Source: Palaemon carinicauda (lineage: Eukaryota > Arthropoda > Malacostraca > Decapoda > Palaemonidae). From it: a stretch of DNA of 64,000 bases. Shown here piece after piece: positions 20,961-30,113 of the stretch. The notes beneath the pieces were generated by a model. That model did not search any database, was not told the DNA's origin, and was given only the letters and a program-made list of their open reading frames with translations. The stretch lies in NCBI RefSeq assembly GCF_036898095.1, contig NC_090750.1, forward strand, positions 94,701,412-94,765,411, read 5' to 3'. Both the position numbers and the translations under genes were made by a program. Positions within the stretch are counted from its first letter, which is position 1, and each line of letters opens with the position of its first letter.

Positions 20961-21150
20961 GTATTTGTTCCGTAACTGACATACAAACCACGCTATTTAA
21001 TAGGGGTTATTACTTTCGGCGTAGCTGAAATGACGAGCCATTAGAATTTTAACGAGGGTTTACTACCCCACCGCTAGTTAGCGGGGGGTAGGGAGGGTAG
21101 CTTGCTACCCGCCCCCTCACACACACACCTGAGCTTGAGCTCACTTTGCT
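20961..21150 (+). repeat. C1 left ITR
   Basis: It is the reverse complement of 36385-36595. Landmarks are the ccgctagttagcgg hairpin, the ggtagcttgctacc hairpin, and cacacacacctg. It holds a strongly self-complementary G/C-rich core absent from the A/B family. C2 and C3 share the same core with family-specific substitutions. Confidence 0.85.
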
Positions 21151-21230
21151 CTCGGCTCGAGTGGTAGTTGGACGTGTCCGCTTTCACCCTCGCCTCTCTG
21201 ACAGCCATTAATGCTCTTTGCTTTTTCTTT

Positions 21231-21236
21231 TACAGG
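21231..21236 (+). promoter_or_regulatory. Splice-acceptor-like sequence before C1 gag
   Basis: A pyrimidine tract ctctttgctttttcttttac runs into AG at 21234-21235, 72 bp before the gag ATG. C2 (49521-49531), C3 (59380-59391) and, on minus, F (about 48603) have a similar tract plus AG in the same place relative to gag. This suggests a spliced 5' leader, but no donor is assigned. Confidence 0.35.
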
Positions 21237-21306
21237 TGTTTGAAGTTGGCTTCTGCTATCATTTGAAAGTGTCCTGGATTACCCAACCGCCCTTGTGGTA
21301 CGTTTA

Positions 21307-24300
21307 TGTCGGCGGTCGATACGGATCCTCACACCTTTTGTCCTTATTGTAGGGGCCAACAGTGATAGAACTAATAAGTGTGGTGAGTGTAGGGAGTGGT
21401 CTACCTCCCAGTGGGAAAGGTTTTCTCGTCGACGGAAGAAGAAGTCCAATCGGGATATTTCTCCTTCGAAGGTTTCTTTGAAAGGAGAAAATCCCAAGGA
21501 CTCTTCGTTCTTTGCCCAAACCTCCTCCGATGCTCCAGCTCGATCGGTTTCTTCCGAGAAACTGTCGAGTGGTAGCGTAGGCCATAGTTCTGTTGCCCGA
21601 ACTCGGGGTTCGGGAGAGGGAGTTGCCTCCCATAGCGAGGCAGCTCCTCCTCCACCCCCGGAGGAGGATTTGAATATTAATTTGTTTACTAATGATTTGT
21701 TTCAGCTTTGGTCTTCCTTGGGGCTTGAGGGTTCGCCCTCCAAGGAAGCCTTGTTTGACATGATCCGGTTGGGTGCCGCTGTCAAACAATCGCCGACTTT
21801 GGCAGAGGTTGATCGTCGACGTTGTGGTGGCAGAAGCTTCCGATGCGGTATCTCCGACCTCTGCACCTGATAAACCTGCTGTAGCTGAAGGCTTAGTTTC
21901 TCCCTCTGCTCATCCTTTGAGGGAGGAACTAAGTCCAACAGTCTCTCCTGCCGGTGATTCTTCCCCTCGGAGGAGTTCAGTCACAGAGACTCCTCTTTGG
22001 AGGACTGCTGACCCTACGGCCCCCAGAGGGCGCATACGGTGTAAAGCTCGCCTTCCTCTTCGCCGGAGAGGCCTTCCTTCACCTCACAAGGGTGTGAGGA
22101 GGCGCCTCTTCGGTTCATCGTCTCCTCCGCAGTCTGCCGCAGAGGAGTCTCACCATCGTTCTCCGACTTTCCCAGCTACAACCCTGGACCTCTCTGCGGA
22201 TCGTTCGTGATCCCCTTCGGTGGAAGGTCGACCTTCCACCCGTCAGACTTGCTGACCTGCCGTCGCCGTTCCTGGCTGCTGATGCGCTGTGGGCGCTGAC
22301 ATATCCTGTTGTTGTGAGACAGGCAACGGTCCCTTCGGGGCAACAAAGGCGTATGCGCAAGTTGGCGCATACGTCCCTCACGCGCCAGTGCTCACTTGCG
22401 TGCAAGCGCTCATCTACTGCCGACGATGCTTCTGCTAAAGCGCGCCAGTGCTCACCTGCACGCCAGCGCTCTCCTGATCGCCAGTGCGCTACTGCGCGCA
22501 TTCAACCTTCTGCGCGCCATCGTTCTCCTGCGCGCCAGTGCTCGCCAACGCGCCAGCGCTCGCTTGCGTGCCAGCGCTCTCTGTGCCAACGATCTCCTGC
22601 ACGCCCACGATCTTCTGATCTGAGAGCAGTAGGGAAGTTGAATACTTCCTTCCCCTGCTCGTCAGCGCGCCGTCAATCTCCTCCTGCGCGCCATCATTCG
22701 CCAGCACGCCTTCGTGCGCAGTCTCCCACTCGCGTCCATGAGGATGCGCACGCGTGCCCTGCGCGTGCCCACGCCCATCTCCCCAGCCTAATGTGTGGAC
22801 TCCACGCAAGAGATGTCTCTCCTGCGCGCGCGTTCCCAACGGTATCATCGCCCACACGGGTTCTTCATCCTGACCCTGCGAGCGCGCAATCTTCCTTCTG
22901 CGCACCCTCTGGTGTCTCCGGCTCGCGCTCCTATGCGCCATCGCTCGCCCACGCTCACCCTCGCCATCGCACTCGCTTCAACATTCGCCCGCGCACGCGC
23001 GCCAACGATCTCCCGCGCGCGACCCAGGGTAATCCCCAGCGCGATCGCCAATACCCCCTCACGCGCGAGGCTGCAGGACAACGCGCGGCAAGGTCGTCAT
23101 CACTGCATCCCCCCCCCCCGGGACATTTCCTCTCCATCATCCTCTTCTTTTCAGGCAAACCCCACTTTAGTAACTCCTCCCAGGGATCGGTCGATCCCTT
23201 TCCCTCCAGAGGGAGTATTTGACAGCACAGCCGTCAGCCAACAGCCTTGTTTTGGGACATTGGTCAGAGCGGTCGTGCAGGCATTTAAGCCTGTTCTCTC
23301 TGACCTGGGCCACAAATCCTTGGTAGCTTCTACTCCCCTGAAGAAGAAAAGAGGAGTTTCAAACGTGGTAACTTCTCCAAGGGCAAAGCTGACTCCTCGT
23401 AAGTCTTTGAGGCAGGCCTCCTCACCCCCCCAGACTTTTTCTCCCTCCCCTTCGGACGAAGACTTCCCGTCCCCAGGGGAGTCACGTGAGGTGAGGCGTT
23501 CCCACATCGCACCAATGAGGGAAACCCCACCTCGCGCTGGAAAGTCTTCTTGGGTAGGGGTGGAGAAGAGCCTACCACCGTCGTTGTTGGAGTCTTGCAT
23601 CCCTCCCTAGAGGGAGTTGAAGGACTCCAAGACTGTACCAAAGTCTTCATCGAGACTTAGACCGGAGCCAGCCCGTCACTCGAAGAATGTCCGCGAGTCC
23701 CCCCAAGAAGAGCCTTTGGGGACAGGAGACTTCGCTGCTAGTCCTTCAGGAGGAGAGCTGCAGGAGTCAGAGCATGCATTCTTGCAGGTTCTGACCCTTA
23801 TGAGGAATCTCAATGGGTTTGCTGACCCAGAGATTCCTCCTCGTGAGGGCAAAGACACGGTCTTGGACCGAGTCTTTGGGACTCAAAAACCCTTGAAGGC
23901 CAGTGTGGCTTTGCCCTGGTCTCAAGGGGTCATGAGTGCCAGAGACAAGATCAAAGTCCAGCTCTCTGAGCTAGCCCCCTCCAGCCGATCTAGCGCCGGC
24001 AACAAGCTCCTCCCACCTCCTTTTGTCCAACAGAGGAGGTACTTCGACATCGTAGAGGAGACTTGTTTGGCTCTTCCCCTTCACCATTCGTTGGAAGAGC
24101 TTACCAGGGGAGTCCCTCTTGAGAGGCTCTCCAACCGGCAGGTCTCATTCTCGGGGAATGAGATCCTTAATCAGGAGAAGGTTGTGAAGTATGCCAAGCA
24201 GGCCACTTCATGGCTGGATATCTGGTTAGGGACCTTAGGTATCCTGATACGTTCAGAGGATTTATCCAAAGAACGTACCAGAAAAGCTATGGAGACCTTT

Positions 24301-24726
24301 CTACTCTCAGGCACTCGCACGATCGAGTTTCTGGCCCACCAAGTCTCGAACTTGTGGGCAAACACCATCCTGAAACGTCGGGATGCGGTGTCTGAGAGGT
24401 TCCATCAGAAGGTCCCTAGCACCGAGATAAGCAGGGTCAGATATTCTTCCGTGATGGGAACGAACCTGTTTGAGCCTAAGGACGTGGAGCATATTGCTGA
24501 GGGGTGGAGGAAGTCCCACCAGGACTCCCTCCTACATAGTGCTTTGACATCCAAACTTTATAAGCCTCCAGCACCCCAGCAGCCCCATCCGACCAAGACC
24601 ACGAAACCAACAACGGCAGCAAAGACAATGGTGTCTAAGCCCTTTCCTGTTGAGGACAGGAAAGGCAAGAAGCTCTCCAGGGCAGGGAAGAATCCTAGAG
24701 GGAGCAGCCGAGGCCGCAAACGCTAG
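21307..24726 (+). pseudogene. C1 gag pseudogene
   Basis: The ATG at 21307 starts M-S-A-V-D-T-D-P-H-T-F-C-P-Y-C-R-G. A one-base deletion at about 21360 shifts the frame, and the rest of the motif (C-G-E-C-R-E-W) continues in the next frame. Downstream come an acidic and Pro-rich stretch, a long Arg/Ser/Pro repeat region (22320-23080), then a well-preserved C-terminal half from 23617 with D-P-E-I-P-P-R-E-G-K and W-L-D-I-W-L-G-T-L-G. It ends in a basic R-G-S-S-R-G-R-K-R tail at 24726. It would be the capsid and nucleic-acid-binding protein. C3 gag aligns along the full length. Confidence 0.8.
22320..23080 (+). repeat. Degenerate Arg-Ser-Pro coding repeats in C1 gag
   Basis: The words cgcgccagtgctcacctgcg and cgcgccagcgctc recur many times, giving imperfect R-Q-R-S-P-A style units on plus. 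Spacing is irregular, near 30-36 bp. The region lies at the same gag position as the 34-bp minisatellite of C2 and the related repeats of C3 (60520-61460). Confidence 0.75.
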
Positions 24727-25530
24727 GATTGGCAGTCCCCCTGCATGTCCACCAGTTGGGGATGCCTACAAAGTTGCGCAGACAGGTGGCAGCAACTCGG
24801 GGGCGATTCCTGGACGATTTCAGTAATCAGTCGGATATCGCATCCCGTTCACAACATCTCTACCTCCCCTGACGATGAATCCAGTGTCGTTGAGCTCCCT
24901 TGCCATGGGATCTGCAAGGGGGCAGGCCCTTCGGGCAGAAGTCCAGACCATGTTGAAGAAGGGCGCTCTCCAGGAGGTCCTCGACGGGTCCCCAGGCTTC
25001 TTCAGTCGACTCTTTCTTGTAAAGAAGGCGTCTGGAGGCTGGAGATCAGTCATCGACCTCTCGGCTCTGAACAAGTTTGTCAAGCAAACTCCGTTCAGCA
25101 TGGAGACCGCAGACACGGTCAGACTTACAGTGAGACCTTAAGACTTCATGTGTACACTGGATCAGAGGGACGCGTATTTCCAGATCCCAATCCATCCGTC
25201 TTCAAGGAAGTACTTAAGATTCAGCCTAGACAACAAGGAATACCAGTTCAAGGTGCTGTGTTTCGGTCTCCACAGCACCACAGGTTTTCAATAGAGTGTT
25301 CACCCTAATATCGTCGTGGGCACAGAGGATCAGCATCCGTCTCCTCTGTTATCTGGACGACTGGCTGATCCTAGCAGACTCGGAGTCATCCCCTCTTTAA
25401 CACCGAGACAAACTTCTGGTGCTTTGCCAGGATCTGGGAATCATGGTAAATCTCGAGAAGTCCTCTCTGCTTCCCACTCAAAGAATGGTATATCTAGGTA
25501 TGGTTATAGACACCAATCTCCACAAAGCCT

Positions 25531-25543
25531 TCCCATCAGACGA
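25531..25543 (+). repeat. Target-site duplication of the inserted LINE, 5' copy
   Basis: The 13 bases tcccatcagacga recur exactly at 27072-27084. Joining the flanks across one copy restores the continuity of the pol remnant, which confirms the LINE limits. Confidence 0.93.
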
Positions 25544-26914
25544 GCAGACCGCAATACTATTTTAAAATTATACAAGGCCTTGATTTTTTCCAAAATTAGT
25601 TATGGATGTGAAATATACTCTTCAGCCACCCCAAGCCGGTTAAAAATATTAGATTCGATACATCATGCAGGTATTAGATTGTCTACAGGAGCTTTTAAAA
25701 CCTCGCCTATCCCAAGTCTCCTTGTTGATGCTGGAGAGTTACCTCGAGACCATTACCGAATGTCTTCCATTATTTGGTATTGGTTTAGATTGCAAAGACT
25801 CCCTAACACTCTAGCCTTTCAGACTGCAAGCCTTGTAAGACACGCATCATACTTTGAGTTGCACCCAAAATCTCCTCAACCTTATGGCTTTTGGGTGAAA
25901 CGATTATTAAACAGTCTGGATATAATTAGAAGTAAGGTACTTCCATTCAAGGTATCATCAACGCCTCCATGGAAATTACCAGAGATATCTTTTTGTAAAT
26001 ACTTTATTGGAGTTAAGAAGAATATGACAGACCTAAAAGCCAGGTCTCTTTTTATGGAACATGTTGAAGAACATAGAGGATCAACTTTTATCTATACTGA
26101 TGGCTCCAAATCTGATGCTGGCGTTGGATTTGGAGTACATAGTAATGGTTTTAATTGTAGAGGTGCACTTCATCTGACCGCTTCCATATTTACTGCCGAA
26201 CTGTATGGCATATTAACCGCTATTGAGAAAATAGCGTTGGAGAAGGAGGGTAATTTTACAATTTTTAGTGATGCAAGGAGTGTCCTTCAAGCTATAGAAG
26301 TTTTTAATTCTAATAACCCTCTAGTTTTAAAGATTTTAGAATGGCTTTTTATTATTGGACGGAGAGGTATAACAATTCGATTTTGTTGGGTTCCAGCACA
26401 TGTAGGTGTGTCTGGGAATGAGAAGGCAGATTCACTGGCTAAGAAGACTGCATCTGAGTTGCTGCCAAGAAGGTATCCCATTCCCTGTAATGATTTCTTA
26501 CCTGACATCAAGAAATTGGTTTGCAATAAATGGCAACAGCAATGGGATAGCCTAGATGGGAATAAAATGCGAGAGGTAACAAATGTCATATCTCCTTGGC
26601 GGTATAATATGATGCCCCGAAAATGGGAGACGTCTCTTTGTCGTCTCCGTATTGGTCACACTCGGTTGACACACAAGTTTCTGCTGAAGGGCCAACACCA
26701 ACCGTATTGTGACGACTGTTTAGTAGCTCTAACAGTGAGGCATTTGTTGACCGAATGCCCCAATTATAACAACTTAAGGAATAGATTTTTGTTTGAGGCT
26801 CGAGGTGAGGGTGGCAGGTTCATCCTGGCCAAGATTCTTGGACGTGATGTGTCCTACTATTCAAGTGGCATTTTTAGATTTATTTCAGAAGCAGGTCTTC
26901 TGAAAACTATTTAA
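25544..26914 (+). CDS. LINE ORF2 C-terminal part: RT thumb region, RNase H, Zn-binding tail
   Basis: The open frame begins A-D-R-N-T-I-L-K-L-Y-K-A-L-I, the end of a LINE reverse transcriptase (S-K-I-S-Y-G-C-E-I-Y). RNase H follows with Y-T-D-G-S-K at about 26096, a F-T-A-E-L-Y-G segment supplying the Glu, F-S-D-A-R, and W-V-P-A-H-V-G-V-S-G-N-E-K-A-D at about 26388. A C-x2-C-x9-H-x4-C cluster (26706-26758) comes near the end. It is uninterrupted, so the copy is young relative to C1. Without its RT palm and endonuclease it cannot move itself. The frame upstream of 25544 belongs to C1 and is not part of this protein. Confidence 0.9.
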   Translation, partial: ADRNTILKLYKALIFSKISYGCEIYSSATPSRLKILDSIHHAGIRLSTGAFKTSPIPSLLVDAGELPRDHYRMSSIIWYWFRLQRLPNTLAFQTASLVRHASYFELHPKSPQPYGFWVKRLLNSLDIIRSKVLPFKVSSTPPWKLPEISFCKYFIGVKKNMTDLKARSLFMEHVEEHRGSTFIYTDGSKSDAGVGFGVHSNGFNCRGALHLTASIFTAELYGILTAIEKIALEKEGNFTIFSDARSVLQAIEVFNSNNPLVLKILEWLFIIGRRGITIRFCWVPAHVGVSGNEKADSLAKKTASELLPRRYPIPCNDFLPDIKKLVCNKWQQQWDSLDGNKMREVTNVISPWRYNMMPRKWETSLCRLRIGHTRLTHKFLLKGQHQPYCDDCLVALTVRHLLTECPNYNNLRNRFLFEARGEGGRFILAKILGRDVSYYSSGIFRFISEAGLLKTI

Positions 26915-27071
26915 CTTTTATGACATTCAACTTTTATGATTTTAATTGAATACTCTAATTTTTTATTTTATTTTATTTTTTATTTTTGTATACATAAATT
27001 AAATGTTACCGGCGTCAATGACCTTAGATGTCAGGATGCCTGAAAACTTTAAATCAATCAATCAATCAAAA
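25544..27071 (+). mobile_element. 5'-truncated LINE with RNase H, inserted in C1 pol
   Basis: A 1.5-kb insert bounded by a perfect 13-bp target duplication. It starts inside the RT C-terminal region, keeps an open reading frame to 26914, and ends in a 3' non-coding part with an atca/aatc tandem tail (aaatcaatcaatcaatcaaa). Severe 5' truncation, target duplication and a simple-repeat tail are hallmarks of target-primed reverse transcription. The RNase H places it in the I/Jockey-related part of the LINE tree. The exact clade is not determined. Confidence 0.92.
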
Positions 27072-27084
27072 TCCCATCAGACGA
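27072..27084 (+). repeat. Target-site duplication of the inserted LINE, 3' copy
   Basis: Exact copy of 25531-25543. It directly follows the simple-repeat tail of the LINE. Confidence 0.93.
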
Positions 27085-28129
27085 CAGGATAGCAAGGCTG
27101 AGGAAGGTCGCAAGCCCTTTTCTCAGACGAGAAAAGCTTCCAGCCCAATCGTGGTTACGTCTCCTCAGTCAACTCTCATCTTTGGCTCGTCCAGTTCCCA
27201 ACGGTCGCCTCAGAATGAGATCCCTCCAGTGGCAACTCAAGTCTCGGTGGAATTAAGGTTGCGATTCCCCGGACGTCATGATCCCTATGGGACCTGCGGA
27301 ACGGATGGACCTCCAGTGGTTTGTGACAGACGAGAACCTACGAAAGGGAGTGAATCTTCTCGTCGTCCCCCTGGATTTGATGGTATTTTCGGACGCCTCA
27401 AAGAAAGGGTGAGTAGCCCACGTTCTACACCACAGGACCTCAGGCCTGTGGTCAGAATCAGAAAAGTGCCTCCATATAAATCTTTTAGAGATGAAGGCTG
27501 TTTTCTTGGCCCTTCAGCAGTTCCAACAATTCCTGGCGGGTCACTCTGTGGTGGTGATGAGTGACAACACCACAGTATTGGCTTACATCAACAAGCAAGG
27601 AGGTACCTTTTCGAAGCAGCTATCCCATCTTGCAGTAGAGATATTGAGATGGACCAAAGTCCACTCGATTCCACTATCGGCACGTTTCATTTCAGGCAAG
27701 AGGAATGTGCTCGCCGACAATCTGAGCAGAGCGTCTCAGATAGTAATTACCGAGTGGTCTTTGGATCATCTAGTAGCCAATAAAGTCCTGACTTTGTGGG
27801 GTTCCCCGACTGTGGATCTGTTCGCGACAGCGTTGAACTTCTAGCTTCTACTATACTGCTCCCCAGTCGCGGATCCCAAGGCCCTCTGGCAAGATGCCTT
27901 CCAACAACGGTGGGACAACATCGACGTGTACGCCTTTCCCCCGTTCTGTCTGATGATAAGGAGGGTGCTCAACAAGACCAGAATATCAGTCAATCTTTCA
28001 ATGACCCTCATAGCTCCGCTATGGCAGCACGCGGAATGGTTTTCGGACCTTCTGCAACTCCTAACGGAACTTCCGAGAGAACTCCCTCCACGACACGATC
28101 TACTCAGACAACCACATGCCAACATCTTC

Positions 28130-29162
28130 CACGAAGTTCCCGCTGAGAGAGGATTTTCGCAGCAAGTTGCGATTAGGATGTCTGGACATCTGCGAAAATC
28201 ATCCGCATCTGTCTACCAGGCAGAGTGGAAAGTGTTCTGTGGTTGATGTCGTGGAAGGGGTATCTCTCCACTCGATGCCACTATTCCAGCAATAGCGGAG
28301 TTCCTCGTGTATTTGCGGGAAGAAATGCGCCTTTCAGTCTCGGCGGTGAAAGGCTATCGCTCAGCCTTAGGTCTAGCCTTCAGGCTCAAAGGAATGGCCA
28401 TTTCTTCCTCGCTGGAACTTTCCGTACTCATACGAAGTTATGAACTTACCTGCCCTCTGTCGGAAGTGAGACCTCCTCCATGGAACGTGGTTCGAGTTCT
28501 TAGGTCTCTTAAAAGACCTCCCTATGAACCATTACGCCAGGCTTCAGATCGCCACCTAACTTGGAAGACGATGTTGTTACTAGCTTTGGCATCGGCCAAG
28601 CGAGTCAGTGAACTTCATGGTCTCTCATATGACATCGCCCATTCAAGAGGATGGGGGGAGGTAACGTTCAAATTCATCCCTGAGTTTATTGCTAAGACTC
28701 AGAATCCGGGGGTGCTGGACCCTCGGTTCGACTCCTTCCAGATTTCGAGTCTTTGTTCTGTAACAAAAGACCCAGACCATCTCCTACTGTGCCCAGTAAG
28801 GAGTCTGAGGTTATATCTCAAAAGAACAGCTGCAGTCCGTCCTCAGGTGCAGGCATTGTTTGTTAGCACTGTGAGGACTAATAGGAGGGTCACCAAGAAC
28901 ACCATCTCGGCATGGATTCGCAGGGTGATCCATCTGTCCCTGAATGCAGACCCTTCTCCGTCACGACACCCTAGAGCACATGATGTCAGGGGCGTAGCTA
29001 CGTCCCTGGCCTTCAAGAAGAATTTCTCAGTGACGTAGGTTCTTCAGGCTGGGGTGTGGAAGCGTCAGACGATCTTCACAGCCCACTACCTGCAAGACGT
29101 GACCCACAGGAGGCTCGATACGTTCTCTATCGGCCCTGTGGTGGCTGCACAACAGCTGGTCT
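28130..29162 (+). pseudogene. C1 tyrosine recombinase pseudogene
   Basis: The main open part, 28307-29038, holds S-A-V-K-G-Y-R-S-A-L, then A-S-A-K-R-V-S-E-L-H-G with the first catalytic Arg, and H-D-V-R-G-V-A-T-S-L-A-F with the His and second Arg. A TAG at 29036 replaces the CAG present in C2 and C3. Beyond it the frame continues through V-L-Q-A-G-V-W-K-R and T-A-H-Y-L-Q-D-V, carrying the nucleophile Tyr, to a natural stop at 29160-29162. The N-terminal part before 28307 is frameshifted. This enzyme would integrate the circular DNA copy by recombination. It is probably inactive because the Tyr lies after the stop. Confidence 0.88.
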
Positions 29163-29659
29163 AGAACCTCAGGCTCCTTAGTGGACAAGCAGCAGAAGGT
29201 TGAGGGCATTGTTACCCGGTCTTAGTCTGCATGAATGAAAATGTTTGTCTGGCCCTTATTCTTTTCTTCATCTTCCCCTCTCTTGGGGGAAGCAGCATCC
29301 TGGGTTCTCTGCACAGCTGACCTCAAACCACTGCAGGTAAACCATGTTTCCTTGTGTTCTTAGTATTAAGCTAATACTGTCACGTCCCCATACCCTGACG
29401 AGGTAGTATTGGGAGAGTCCTAGCCTAAAGTTTCCATCTAAAGGACTACAGGTCAACTTCCTAGGACGAGTCACACTTTGTTATACCTTCACTCACAGTT
29501 TGCGTAGGGCGCAGTCCTTGCGTAGCAAGGTTCTAGCGAGGTGCAAGGACTCCTTATTGTTGAGTGCTGACACACTCAAATAATGAGTCCCCGGGCAAAA
29601 GCCAAAGCCAGTACTGGCTGGGACTTTCCACCCTTCCTAATGGGTGAGTCACCCCTATT
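29163..29659 (+). other. C-type conserved 3' non-coding block, C1 copy
   Basis: After the YR stop, about 490 bp align with 58102-58590 (C2) and 63311-63790 (C3). Conserved words include ggttgagggcattgtta, cagctgacctcaaacc, ccataccctgacgaggt and gagtccccgggcaaa. No ORF is conserved. Its preservation between a dead copy and younger ones suggests function in cis, or simply common descent with mild decay. Confidence 0.75.
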
Positions 29660-29745
29660 AAATAGCGTTGTTTGTATGTCAGTTACGGAACAAATGACAA
29701 ATTCGTTGATAATTTGTATTTTTCCTAACTATACAAACCTTAGCT
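29660..29745 (+). repeat. C1 internal complementary region and start of right ITR
   Basis: gtttgtatgtcagttacgga is the reverse complement of the C1 left terminus at 20965-20990. It is followed by taatttgtatttttcctaac, the reverse complement of the far right end at about 36560-36590. This head-to-tail arrangement of both termini is the DIRS ICR. Element A interrupts the right ITR after tagct at 29745. Confidence 0.82.
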
Positions 29746-29912
29746 TTTTAAAAATTAAACTTAGCCGGTGAATATATAATAGCTGACGTCTCGGACGGCT
29801 CGACAGAAACACAAAAACTCGCGAGCGATCGCCATGAAGGTTGCGGGTGTGCCCACCAGCGCCAACTATCGGCCAGATACCGCATATACATGTAAACAGC
29901 TCCAGTTCTTCT
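29746..29912 (+). repeat. A left ITR
   Basis: Reverse complement of 36151-36335, including the element-specific tgacgtctcggacggctcg segment. It contains the tcgcgagcgatcgc near-palindrome and ccaactatcggccagatacc, shared with B. Confidence 0.93.
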
Positions 29913-30113
29913 CTGTCGGTCTTGTCGACAAGTTGATTCCGCTCGCTGTTGACCTGGAGTTTTCGTCATTCTTGGTGAAGTACTTCTTTTTGGTTTTGAG
30001 CTTTCGCAGTGACAGGTGTTTTTCTCTTCAATTAAAACTCTTGAACCCTTTTTTGGATAGTGTTTATTGTTGATGACTTTGGATTTGTTTTGGATTTTCT
30101 TTGACTTTTCAAA

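Larger units (their letters stand above)
24745..27841 (+). pseudogene. C1 pol pseudogene: RT, RNase H, MT-like start, split by a LINE
   Basis: The RT pieces are G-F-F-S-R-L-F-L-V-K-K and V-I-D-L-S-A-L-N-K-F (about 25005-25080), a stop at 25139, D-A-Y-F-Q-I-P-I-H-P (25170), F-K-V-L-C-F-G-L (25250) and Y-L-D-D-W-L (about 25350), in at least two frames. The LINE inserted in the K-A-F-P-S-D-D segment at 25543. After it, R-I-A-R-L-R-K-V continues directly. RNase H appears as V-F-S-D-A-S-K-K (27388) and S-D-N-T-T-V-L-A-Y-I-N (27561). The frame stops at 27842, right after D-L-F-A-T-A. MT-like remains continue to about 28130. Confidence 0.8.

Noticed and set aside
25316..25543. N-terminal extension of the LINE ORF upstream of 25544
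   Set aside because: The target duplication shows the LINE begins at 25544. Upstream sequence belongs to C1 pol, read in the wrong frame.
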